Assembly: GCA_049300095.1 (NCBI GenBank)
Contig: JBAQYM010000291.1
Coordinates: 1-5,223 of the forward strand
DNA: 5,223 bases
Direction of reading: 5' to 3'
Source of the DNA: SbD1 sp049300095
GTDB taxonomy: Bacteria > Desulfobacterota > Syntrophobacteria > Syntrophobacterales > Syntrophobacteraceae
Each line of letters starts with the position of its first letter. Within the stretch, counting starts at the first letter, position 1. Positions 1 through 5,146 of the stretch are shown one piece after another. The translations under genes were made by a program, and so were the position numbers. Below the pieces are notes generated by a model that was given only the letters and a program-made list of their open reading frames with translations, did no database searches and was not told the origin of the DNA.

Positions 1-17
1 GTTTATGTACTCCGTTT

Positions 18-92
18 TGTCATTTCGACCGGAGGGAGAAATCTTGTTTGTTCCGCACCACGGAAAGATTTCTCCCTCCGGTCGAAATGACA
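18..92. repeat. Perfect 28-bp inverted repeat (REP-like palindromic element)
   Basis: Bases 18-45 and 65-92 are exact reverse complements over 28 bp, separated by a 19-base loop (46-64). The loop can form a small inner hairpin (51-55 with 61-65). The arm core, CGACCGGAGGGAGAAATC, is a motif I recognise from memory as dispersed in many copies in spacers of several bacterial phyla. A stem this long and exact points to a recently made or actively maintained element. No transposase lies in the window. It could act in RNA as a strong stem-loop or be a REP/BIME-type element moved in trans. The repeat structure is seen directly; the family assignment is from memory. Confidence 0.9.
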
Positions 93-463
93 ATATGCTC
101 AAGCGATTCGTTAAGGCAACAGCATTGGGCTTTCCAGCCCGCCGGCCAAGGAGCACGGCGCTTTCATCGAGGGAAATACGCTATACTGACTTTTTAGCAA
201 GCTCAAGACGCTTTGGCACGAAAGACGCTTTGGCACGACCCGCATATTTTGCGAGACCGCTTCCCCATGCTCCCGGCCGGCGCCGGGAAAATGCGCCCGA
301 TACTCCCGAATATGCGGACTATCCCGCATCACCCCGCGTTATTCCACTTCCCCCGCGGGCCTTGCCCCCGCCCTTGGATGACTTATACCAGGCAGCACTC
401 ACAGGAGTAATATCTTCCAGCCGTTAAAAAAGCGGCATGATACTGCCGGTTGGAGCAGTTGTG
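93..463. other. Gene-free GC-rich spacer
   Basis: I find no credible gene here on either strand. The open frames are short, mutually overlapping, lack Shine-Dalgarno sites and give low-complexity Pro/Arg-rich translations typical of GC-rich noncoding DNA. What it holds: a small hairpin (127-131 with 136-140), an isolated TATACT box at 182-187 without a good -35, a 17-bp tandem duplication (205-238), a 6-bp palindrome (312-317 with 324-329) and a C-rich tract (about 340-375). It may be decayed sequence, but no parent gene is recognisable. Confidence 0.55.
205..238. repeat. Tandem duplication, 2 x 17 bp
   Basis: Bases 205-221 and 222-238 are identical (AAGACGCTTTGGCACGA), head to tail with no spacer. 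Only two units are present, and the identity stops at both edges. This looks like a simple slippage or recombination duplication in noncoding DNA. At 17 bp it would shift the frame if it lay in a gene, which agrees with the region being untranslated. Confidence 0.9.
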
Positions 464-605
464 GACTCCTCCCCCTTCGATGGGGGAGGCCGGCTGGGGG
501 TGTCGATCAACGTTGAAGCAGGTAGCCGAACGCCTCGCGCAACTGCCTTTCGTTCGTCAGTAAGACACCCTCCCCCCAACCCCCTCACATCGCAGGGAGG
601 GGAGC
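464..605. repeat. Imperfect inverted pair of C/G-rich palindromic repeats
   Basis: The segment 464-504 and the reverse complement of 564-605 are similar over about 40 bases with a few substitutions and gaps. Each half also folds on its own: 468-475 pairs perfectly with 482-489 (8 bp, loop TTCGAT), and 568-574 pairs with 595-601 (7 bp). The spacer (505-563) contains a 10-bp perfect palindrome at 507-516 (TCAACGTTGA). The TCCCCCTTCGATGGGGGAGG-like core resembles a spacer repeat I recall from many bacterial genomes. The arms are more diverged than those at 18-92, which suggests an older element. A 61-codon open frame across it is only the reading of the repeat. Confidence 0.8.
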
Positions 606-691
606 TTGTGCGCACGCTGTGACCGAATACCCTTTAAGGCATGGGATATTACTCCTTTGCGCGCCACTAGGTATTACTCGTCGCGTTTTCC

Positions 692-722
692 TTGAAGTAC
701 CAACTCAATCAAATGATATAAT
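692..722 (+). promoter_or_regulatory. Candidate sigma-70-type promoter P1 (extended -10)
   Basis: A perfect TATAAT lies at 717-722 and is preceded by TGA (714-716), giving the extended -10 form TGnTATAAT. A TTGAAG at 692-697 could be the -35, with a 19-base spacer that is longer than ideal but tolerable with an extended -10. Transcription would start near 729, leaving a leader of about 200 bases before the gene at 929. Identified by eye only. Confidence 0.4.
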
Positions 723-805
723 TAGAAAAAAGGATTGCGGACGACAGCACGTGGCAGTTCCGGGCCCTTTTTGTGCTTTTTGGCTCAAATACGGTCCAAT
801 ACGGG

Positions 806-834
806 TTTACGTAATCTCAATATCGGTTTATACT
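806..834 (+). promoter_or_regulatory. Candidate sigma-70-type promoter P2
   Basis: TTTACG (806-811, four of six consensus bases) and TATACT (829-834, five of six) are separated by exactly 17 bases. Transcription would begin near 841, giving a leader of about 88 bases. It is a better-spaced but weaker-boxed alternative, or a second start, to the candidate at 692-722. Confidence 0.35.
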
Positions 835-886
835 GGCCGCAATCAGGGATGATTTGGCCTTATCTGGCTGTATAAATTGAACAAAA

Positions 887-914
887 TGCGGACCGGAGTC
901 CTTCGGCAATTTTT
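887..914 (+). terminator. Weak stem plus T run in the leader (possible attenuator)
   Basis: TGC (887-889) can pair with GCA (906-908), and 894-897 with 902-905 (including a G-U pair) around a GTCC loop; an alternative register pairs 893-897 with 902-906. Five T residues follow at 910-914, directly before the Shine-Dalgarno site (917-922). The layout resembles a leader terminator, but the stem is short and bulged, so this is only a possibility. Confidence 0.2.
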
Positions 915-928
915 AAAGAGGAATTCAG

Positions 929-1519
929 ATGGATCTGATTGTTTACCAGGTCATGGCCGCGCTTCTGTGCGTTGTGTTCATCTTTTCAGCAAGTTATTAT
1001 CTCGGATACCGATCCAACTTGCGCAGGTTCCAGACCAAGTCCGTCAGTGACCGTGAGGAGATGCTCCTCATTGAACGCGCCCTCAAGACATTCTGGGACC
1101 ATGAAAAGGAAAAACTCGAAAACGATAAGATCGAGCTCGAACAACGCGTGAAGTTTCTCGAAGAAAAGCTCGAACAGTACCGGAGGAAGGCCGCCGGGGT
1201 CGGGATGATGGGGCTCAGGAAAAATAAGGTGACCGACATGATGGTCACTCTTCTTATCGAAAATGAATCGCTCGAAGAAAAGCTCTTCCTCCAGAACCTC
1301 AAGCTGAAACAGGAACGGGACGAGTTTCTCGAAAACGAGCTGCGCAACATCAGCTACAAACGCATCCTGCTCTCCGAACTTATGAACCAGTCCGAGGTGC
1401 GCCGCGAGATGGAGAAGGTCATCAACGACAGGTCACGCCTCAAGCGGCTCGAGTTGAGGCAAAAGGACCTCGAGCCCCATACCTTCGATATGGACGACGA
1501 GGAAGAGAAAACGGCCTGA
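929..1519 (+). CDS. Membrane-anchored coiled-coil protein of unknown function
   Basis: I do not recognise a family for this 196-residue protein. The ATG at 929 follows AGAGGA (917-922) at 6 bases, an ideal ribosome-binding site, so the start is well supported. Residues about 7-27 form one hydrophobic segment, followed by arginines (YRSNLRR), which predicts an N-in/C-out or signal-anchor topology that the positive-inside rule would turn to C-in; the bulk is probably cytoplasmic. Residues about 40-90 and 105-180 are rich in E, K, L and R with heptad-like spacing, indicating long coiled coils broken near a glycine patch (GVGMMG, about 91-96). The tail is acidic (DMDDEEE). Such a design suits a scaffold or a partner of envelope or division proteins, but this is inference. 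The downstream neighbour is uvrB after 158 bases; nothing in the protein suggests a repair role. The gene is less GC-rich than uvrB. Confidence 0.85.
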   Translation: MDLIVYQVMAALLCVVFIFSASYYLGYRSNLRRFQTKSVSDREEMLLIERALKTFWDHEKEKLENDKIELEQRVKFLEEKLEQYRRKAAGVGMMGLRKNKVTDMMVTLLIENESLEEKLFLQNLKLKQERDEFLENELRNISYKRILLSELMNQSEVRREMEKVINDRSRLKRLELRQKDLEPHTFDMDDEEEKTA

Positions 1520-1545
1520 GCCCCGATTCCCACGCTTTCCCATGC

Positions 1546-1569
1546 ACGGAGGGGGATGCCCGCCTCCGT
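1546..1569 (+). terminator. Hairpin after the coiled-coil gene (possible weak terminator)
   Basis: ACGGAGG (1546-1552) pairs perfectly with CCTCCGT (1563-1569), and two more G-C pairs are possible inside after one mismatch. It lies 27 bases past the stop codon at 1519. The bases after the stem (ATCTTC) are not a clear T run, so intrinsic termination would be inefficient, and some read-through into uvrB is likely. Confidence 0.35.
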
Positions 1570-1604
1570 ATCTTCATGACTCACACGCGCCGTTCAGTTT
1601 GAGT

Positions 1605-1610
1605 TATAAT
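1605..1610 (+). promoter_or_regulatory. Candidate -10 box for uvrB
   Basis: A perfect TATAAT stands in the spacer 68 bases before the uvrB start, predicting a transcript start near 1617 and a leader of about 60 bases. No good -35 lies 16-18 bases upstream (the region reads CACACG), and there is no TGn extension, so activity would depend on an activator or a different sigma factor. I found no convincing LexA operator overlapping it. Confidence 0.35.
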
Positions 1611-1677
1611 ATCTGGATCGACCGACATTTAAGCATGGGCGCGGAAGCAACGCCCGGGGGAGAAATCCGCCTTCGAG

Positions 1678-3681
1678 ATGAAGCCCTTTGTATTGCGCAG
1701 CCGGATGGAGCCGACCGGGGACCAGCCCCAGGCCATCGAAAAGCTTACCGCCAATATCGTGAGCGGCGTTGAAGAGCAGACCCTGCTCGGCGTGACCGGT
1801 TCGGGCAAGACCTTTACGATGGCCCACGTGATCGCCAGACTTCAGAGGCCCGCCCTGGTGATGGCCCCCAACAAGACGCTCGCCGCCCAGCTCTACGGCG
1901 AATTCAAGTCCTTTTTCCCCGACAACGCGGTCGAATACTTCGTCTCCTATTACGACTACTACCAGCCCGAAGCCTACGTGCCGCAGACCGACACCTATAT
2001 CGCCAAGGACTCGTCCATAAACGAAACCATCGACAAGATGCGCCACTCGGCGACCCGGTCGCTTCTCGAACGCCGGGACGTGATAATCGTCGCCAGCGTA
2101 TCGTGCATCTACGGCCTGGGTTCTCCCGAGAACTACCGCGAGTTGCTCCTGCAACTCAAGACCGGCCAGACGGTCGCCAGGGAGGACGTGCTCCGCAAGC
2201 TCGTGGACATCCAGTACGAGCGAAACGACTACGATTTCCACCGCGGGGTGTTCCGGGTTCGGGGTGACGTGGTCGAGGTCTTTCCGGCCTACGAGGAAGA
2301 TCGGGCGATACGGATCGAGTTTTTTGGAGACGAGGTGGATGCGATAAAGGAAATCGATCCCCTCACCGGCAGGGCGCTTCGCCGGCTCTCGCGGACCGAT
2401 ATCTACCCGGGCACGCACTACGTGACCAGGCCCGAGACCCTGGAAGCCGCGATAAAGACCATCAAGGCCGAACTCGGCGAGCGGCTCGAAGTATTCCACC
2501 GCGAAGGAAAACTCCTCGAAGCGCAGCGCATCGAGGAGCGCACCCGTTTCGACCTTGAGATGCTCCTGGAGTTGGGCTTTTGCCACGGCATCGAAAACTA
2601 TTCCCGCCACCTCGACGGGCGCAAACCGGGGACCCCCCCATTCACCCTGCTCGACTATTTCCCCGACGACTGGCTCCTGTTCATCGACGAGAGCCACATA
2701 ACGGTCCCGCAGATTCGCGGCATGTACAACGGGGACCGCTCCCGGAAGGACACCCTGGTCCGATACGGGTTCCGCCTCCCCTCGGCCCTGGACAACCGCC
2801 CGCTCAATTTCGACGAATTCGAGCGGCGGGTGAAGCAGGTCGTCTATGTTTCCGCGACCCCCGGCCCCTATGAGCTCGGGAACACGCGGGGGCGCGTCAT
2901 CGAGCAGATCATCAGGCCGACCGGCCTCGTCGATCCCATGATCGAGATACGCCCCGCCGACTTCCAGGTGGACGACCTCATCGGCGAGATACGCAAGCAG
3001 GTGGGCGAGGGTCACCGCGTACTCGTCACCACGCTCACCAAGAGAATGGCCGAGGACCTTACCGAGTACCTGGCCGAACTCAACATCCGGGTCCGCTACA
3101 TGCACTCGGACATCGACACCATCGAGCGGATCGAAACGGTGCGCGACCTGAGGCTGGGGCATTTCGACGTGCTGGTGGGGATCAACCTGCTGCGCGAGGG
3201 TCTCGACATTCCCGAGGTGTCCCTCGTGGCCGTGCTCGATGCCGACAACGAGGGGTTTTTGAGATCGGAGCGCTCGCTCATCCAGACTGCCGGCCGGGCC
3301 GCGCGAAACGTCAACGGGATTGTCATCCTCTACGCCAACAGAGAAACCGATTCCATGCGCCGCGCCATCGGGGAAACCGACCGCCGGCGCACAAAACAGC
3401 TCCGGTACAACGAAGAAAACCGGATCACGCCCCAATCCATCCGGAAGGAAATAACCGATATCCTCGCCGACTACCGCGAGCGCGCCCCCGTCGATCCCGA
3501 TTTCCTGCTCGAACCCCAGGCCGCCCTCGACGAACCCTCCGGCGCGGTCTCGCCCGATGAGCGCATCCTGGCGCTCGAAAAAGAAATGAAGCAGGCGGCG
3601 GCGGGCCTCGAATTCGAAAAAGCGGCGGCCCTGCGCGACGAAATCAAGCGCCTGCGCGAAAAACAACTGTTTTTGCAGTAG
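1678..3681 (+). CDS. uvrB: UvrABC excision nuclease subunit B (UvrB)
   Basis: UvrB receives damaged DNA from UvrA, verifies the lesion with its weak helicase activity and recruits UvrC for dual incision in cytoplasmic nucleotide excision repair. At 667 residues it is full length (E. coli 673). The N-terminus has the family GDQPQAI signature (14-20), then Walker A GVTGSGKT (38-45), the Tyr-rich damage-probing beta-hairpin (YYDYYQPEAY, from 91), Walker B DESH (337-340), the block GFRLPSALDNRPL, the YVSATPG motif, and helicase motif VI QTAGRAAR (536-543). The last 40 residues are a UVR domain (LEFEKAAALRDEIKRLRE), which binds UvrC. The ATG at 1678 fits the family N-terminus (MKPF). Its ribosome-binding site is poor: GGGGGAG (1656-1662) is 15 bases away. 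No uvrA or uvrC is present here, as is usual. No frameshift or missing catalytic residue is seen. Confidence 0.98.
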   Translation: MKPFVLRSRMEPTGDQPQAIEKLTANIVSGVEEQTLLGVTGSGKTFTMAHVIARLQRPALVMAPNKTLAAQLYGEFKSFFPDNAVEYFVSYYDYYQPEAYVPQTDTYIAKDSSINETIDKMRHSATRSLLERRDVIIVASVSCIYGLGSPENYRELLLQLKTGQTVAREDVLRKLVDIQYERNDYDFHRGVFRVRGDVVEVFPAYEEDRAIRIEFFGDEVDAIKEIDPLTGRALRRLSRTDIYPGTHYVTRPETLEAAIKTIKAELGERLEVFHREGKLLEAQRIEERTRFDLEMLLELGFCHGIENYSRHLDGRKPGTPPFTLLDYFPDDWLLFIDESHITVPQIRGMYNGDRSRKDTLVRYGFRLPSALDNRPLNFDEFERRVKQVVYVSATPGPYELGNTRGRVIEQIIRPTGLVDPMIEIRPADFQVDDLIGEIRKQVGEGHRVLVTTLTKRMAEDLTEYLAELNIRVRYMHSDIDTIERIETVRDLRLGHFDVLVGINLLREGLDIPEVSLVAVLDADNEGFLRSERSLIQTAGRAARNVNGIVILYANRETDSMRRAIGETDRRRTKQLRYNEENRITPQSIRKEITDILADYRERAPVDPDFLLEPQAALDEPSGAVSPDERILALEKEMKQAAAGLEFEKAAALRDEIKRLREKQLFLQ

Positions 3682-3723
3682 GAATCAAGGAACATACTTA
3701 CTTTGAAAACGGTTATCTCTAAG

Positions 3724-3743
3724 CTGATGCTTGGAGGCATCAG
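3724..3743 (+). other. Short hairpin between uvrB and hicB
   Basis: CTGATGC (3724-3730) and GCATCAG (3737-3743) form a perfect 7-bp stem with a 6-base loop. It sits 43 bases after the uvrB stop and 12 bases before the hicB Shine-Dalgarno site. There is no T run after it, so it is not a classic terminator. It could be an operator-like inverted repeat or an RNA processing or stability element. A TTGAAA at 3703-3708 could be a -35, but the hexamer 17 bases on (GATGCT) is a poor -10. Confidence 0.4.
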
Positions 3744-3755
3744 GAAGCTACTCGC

Positions 3756-3761
3756 GGAGGA
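3756..3761 (+). promoter_or_regulatory. Ribosome-binding site that decides the hicB start
   Basis: GGAGGA lies 5 bases before the ATG at 3767. This near-perfect site fixes the start there rather than at the in-frame TTG at 3731, which falls inside the loop of the hairpin 3724-3743 and has no such site. Confidence 0.75.
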
Positions 3762-3766
3762 CAGCG

Positions 3767-3967
3767 ATGAAAGACAAACGGCTGTTTACTGGAATCATAG
3801 AACGTGAGGGAGATGGGTACGTGGCGCTTTGCCCCGAATTGGACATTGCCAGCCAGGGCGATACCGTGGAAGAGGCAAGGAGTAATCTGGTTGAAGCCAT
3901 AGAGCTATTCTTCGAAACCGCTGATCCTTCTGAAGTACAAAGAAGACTCCGGACAGAAGCCTCGTAG
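3767..3967 (+). CDS. HicB-family antitoxin (orphan, probably C-terminally shortened)
   Basis: This 66-residue protein matches the HicB/UPF0150 partial RNase H fold: a first strand pair with REGDGYVALCPELD (about 12-25), the SQGDT turn (about 28-32), then the helix EEARSNLVEAIELFFE (about 34-49). HicB proteins normally bind and neutralise HicA, a small mRNA interferase, in type II toxin-antitoxin pairs. No hicA is present: upstream is uvrB and downstream is a repeat and a convergent gene. No ribbon-helix-helix or helix-turn-helix domain follows, so DNA-binding autoregulation is not indicated. Relatives that I recall with this SQGDTVEEA...ADPSEVQRRL pattern extend about ten residues further; here the frame stops at EAS, 4 bases before the repeat at 3972. 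It may be a remnant of a lost pair, or a solo antitoxin acting on a distant toxin. The ATG at 3767 has an excellent ribosome-binding site. Confidence 0.88.
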   Translation: MKDKRLFTGIIEREGDGYVALCPELDIASQGDTVEEARSNLVEAIELFFETADPSEVQRRLRTEAS

Positions 3968-3971
3968 ATTC

Positions 3972-4061
3972 GTAGGTTGGGTGAAGCGATAGCGAAACCC
4001 AACGATTACCGCCCCCATACCGTAAGAATGATGGGTTTCGCTAGCGCTTCACCCATCCTAC
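3972..4061. repeat. Imperfect 31-bp inverted repeat (REP-like), possible bidirectional terminator
   Basis: Bases 3972-4002 match the reverse complement of 4031-4061 at 28 of 31 positions, with a 28-base loop. The left arm has its own short palindrome, GTTGGGT (3976-3982) with ACCCAAC (3997-4003). The core, GGGTGAAGCGATAGCGAAAC, resembles a dispersed spacer repeat I recall from many proteobacterial genomes. It lies between convergent genes (hicB forward, prenyltransferase reverse), the classic place for REP-type elements, and its long stem could end or stabilise both transcripts. Confidence 0.88.
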
Positions 4062-4086
4062 AATTTAACCCAACAATTTAGCCCAA
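4061..4086. repeat. Tandem 13-mer, two copies, at the edge of the REP-like element
   Basis: CAATTTAACCCAA (4061-4073) is followed at once by CAATTTAGCCCAA (4074-4086), differing at one base. The CCCAAC portion matches the end of the neighbouring repeat arm (3997-4003), so these may be partial copies of the same repeat family left by successive duplication or insertion. They end 8 bases before the prenyltransferase stop codon. Confidence 0.75.
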
Positions 4087-4094
4087 CCTTGTAT

Positions 4095-5015
4095 CTAAAA
4101 AATAGCGCTCAACAGTATCACCGCGAACATCGTCACCGGATAATAGCTCGCCCGGTTGAACAGCGCCGCGGCCTGGGCGGGGGTCTTCTCGATGTGGAGG
4201 CGGCGGGCGGGGACGAGCAGGAGGATGATTCCGGCCGGGATGGCGCCGGCGAAATAGATCGGGCTCAGCCTGGCCGGGGTGAGCCAGAAAAGGGCGACAC
4301 TCATCATGACCGATATTGCAAGGGATGCCATGACGATCTTCGCGGACCCCTCCTCCCCGAACTTAACGGGCAGCGTTTCCGCTTGAAGGCGGCGGTCTTC
4401 GTCCATGTCCGTCCAGTCGTTGGGGACATTCTGCCCCCCGATTTCCCAGAAAAAGAGCCACAGGAAAAAGGCCGTCAAAAAAAGCGCCGGCGGATCGGGC
4501 ACGACGGCAAAAATGGCGGCGATCCCGCCCGCGCTTTTCACCCCGCCGCTTACCAGCACCCTCAGCCAGCTTAACCGCAGCATCAGGCAGTAGATTGCCT
4601 CGGCGACGCATCCCAGGATGAAGATAAGGGCGCAAACCGGGTTGAGAATATAGGCCCCGGCAAGGGCAACCGCCCCCCAGGCGGCCGTCCAGACGATGCC
4701 GTCCTTGAGGCTGAGCAGGCCCTGGGCCAGAGGATGGCGCGCATAAACCGAGTCCAGGTCGCCTTCCGAGCAGCGCAGGCCGCACTCGCGGAGTTTTTCC
4801 CTGTCGCTCCGGTAGTCCACCACGTCGTTCAGGGCATAAACCGCCGTGTATCCGGCAAACGCGGTCAGGGCCCCTAAGGCGATCACGCCGAGCGGAGGGA
4901 CCGTCCCAAGCCACAGCAGGGCGGCAAGCGCCGGGGTAGCCATATCGAGGAGGCCGTGCGGCGTGCGCGAAAGCGCCATGAAAAGCTTTATGCGGGAAGT
5001 AAGCGGCAGCGCCAT
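4095..5015 (-). CDS. UbiA-family membrane prenyltransferase
   Basis: The UbiA superfamily comprises integral membrane enzymes that transfer a prenyl chain from a diphosphate donor to an acceptor such as a quinone precursor, a porphyrin or a lipid. Both Asp-rich motifs that bind Mg-diphosphate are present: N63-D64-x-x-D67-x-x-x-D71, and N199-D200-x-x-D203-x-x-x-D207 followed by the family TLPVKFG (214-220). About nine hydrophobic segments can be drawn (near 24-37, 41-62, 106-124, 127-147, 152-172, 176-192, 226-246, 250-270, 287-306). At 306 residues it has the usual family length. The acceptor cannot be told from sequence and no quinone, haem or chlorophyll gene is adjacent, so I give no symbol. 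The annotated ATG (5015) lacks a close ribosome-binding site; an in-frame CTG at 5030 has AAGGA 7 bases before it. The only in-frame alternatives upstream are limited by a TGA stop. Confidence 0.92.
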   Translation of the reverse strand: MALPLTSRIKLFMALSRTPHGLLDMATPALAALLWLGTVPPLGVIALGALTAFAGYTAVYALNDVVDYRSDREKLRECGLRCSEGDLDSVYARHPLAQGLLSLKDGIVWTAAWGAVALAGAYILNPVCALIFILGCVAEAIYCLMLRLSWLRVLVSGGVKSAGGIAAIFAVVPDPPALFLTAFFLWLFFWEIGGQNVPNDWTDMDEDRRLQAETLPVKFGEEGSAKIVMASLAISVMMSVALFWLTPARLSPIYFAGAIPAGIILLLVPARRLHIEKTPAQAAALFNRASYYPVTMFAVILLSAIF

Positions 5016-5074
5016 GCTTGGAGTACTCAGTACCGTTTCCTTTCTTCAACCGGTTGGTCAGGTTGTGTGAACAT

Positions 5075-5106
5075 GCAGGTTGGATTAAGCGACAGCAAAA
5101 CCCAGC
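5075..5106. repeat. Degenerate second copy of the 3972 repeat
   Basis: These 32 bases align without gaps to 3972-4003 with 26 identities: GC-AGGTTGG, then TAAGCGACAGC, then AAACCCAGC. The copy has the same orientation as the left arm at 3972. It has no partner arm nearby, so it is a single decayed unit. Together the two copies flank the prenyltransferase gene. Confidence 0.7.
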
Positions 5107-5146
5107 AACCCTCCAGACACAAGGGGCCGTACTCTTCCGGTGGTCC

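Larger units (their letters stand above)
606..928. other. AT-richer leader region upstream of the coiled-coil gene
   Basis: Base composition becomes more AT-rich here than in the flanking GC-rich DNA, as is common for control regions. It carries two candidate promoters (692-722, 806-834), two direct copies of TATTACTC 25 bp apart (647-654, 672-679), a short direct repeat AATACGG (788-794, 798-804), and a weak stem followed by a T run (887-914). A 77-codon open frame from 619 to 852 has no ribosome-binding site, no recognisable domain, and contains the first promoter and most of the second, so I do not call it a gene. Confidence 0.5.

Noticed and set aside
5..427. 140-codon open frame across the first repeat
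   Set aside because: Its start is made from the inverted repeat itself and the translation is a Pro/Arg-rich, low-complexity reading of GC-rich noncoding DNA.
18..605. CRISPR array formed by the repeats at the left end
   Set aside because: The repeats are inverted pairs of different families with no regular direct-repeat/spacer pattern and no cas genes.
619..852. 77-codon open frame upstream of the coiled-coil gene
   Set aside because: It starts in the tail of a repeat region, has no Shine-Dalgarno site, contains candidate promoter P1 and most of P2, and shows no domain.
1581..1604. Possible LexA operator before uvrB (GTTCAG at 1592-1597)
   Set aside because: Only the GTTCAG core matches the Myxococcus-type box; the rest fits poorly, and no CTGT-N8-ACAG or GAAC-N4-GTTC site is present.
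1594..3666. A 690-codon open frame on the reverse strand covering all of uvrB
   Set aside because: It is the antisense shadow of a GC-rich gene. The forward frame carries every UvrB motif, while the reverse translation is a G/V/D/H-rich low-information sequence with no family match I can see.
3731..3766. Earlier in-frame TTG start for hicB at 3731
   Set aside because: It lies in a hairpin loop with no suitable ribosome-binding site, adds residues unlike the family, and the ATG at 3767 has GGAGGA at 5 bases.
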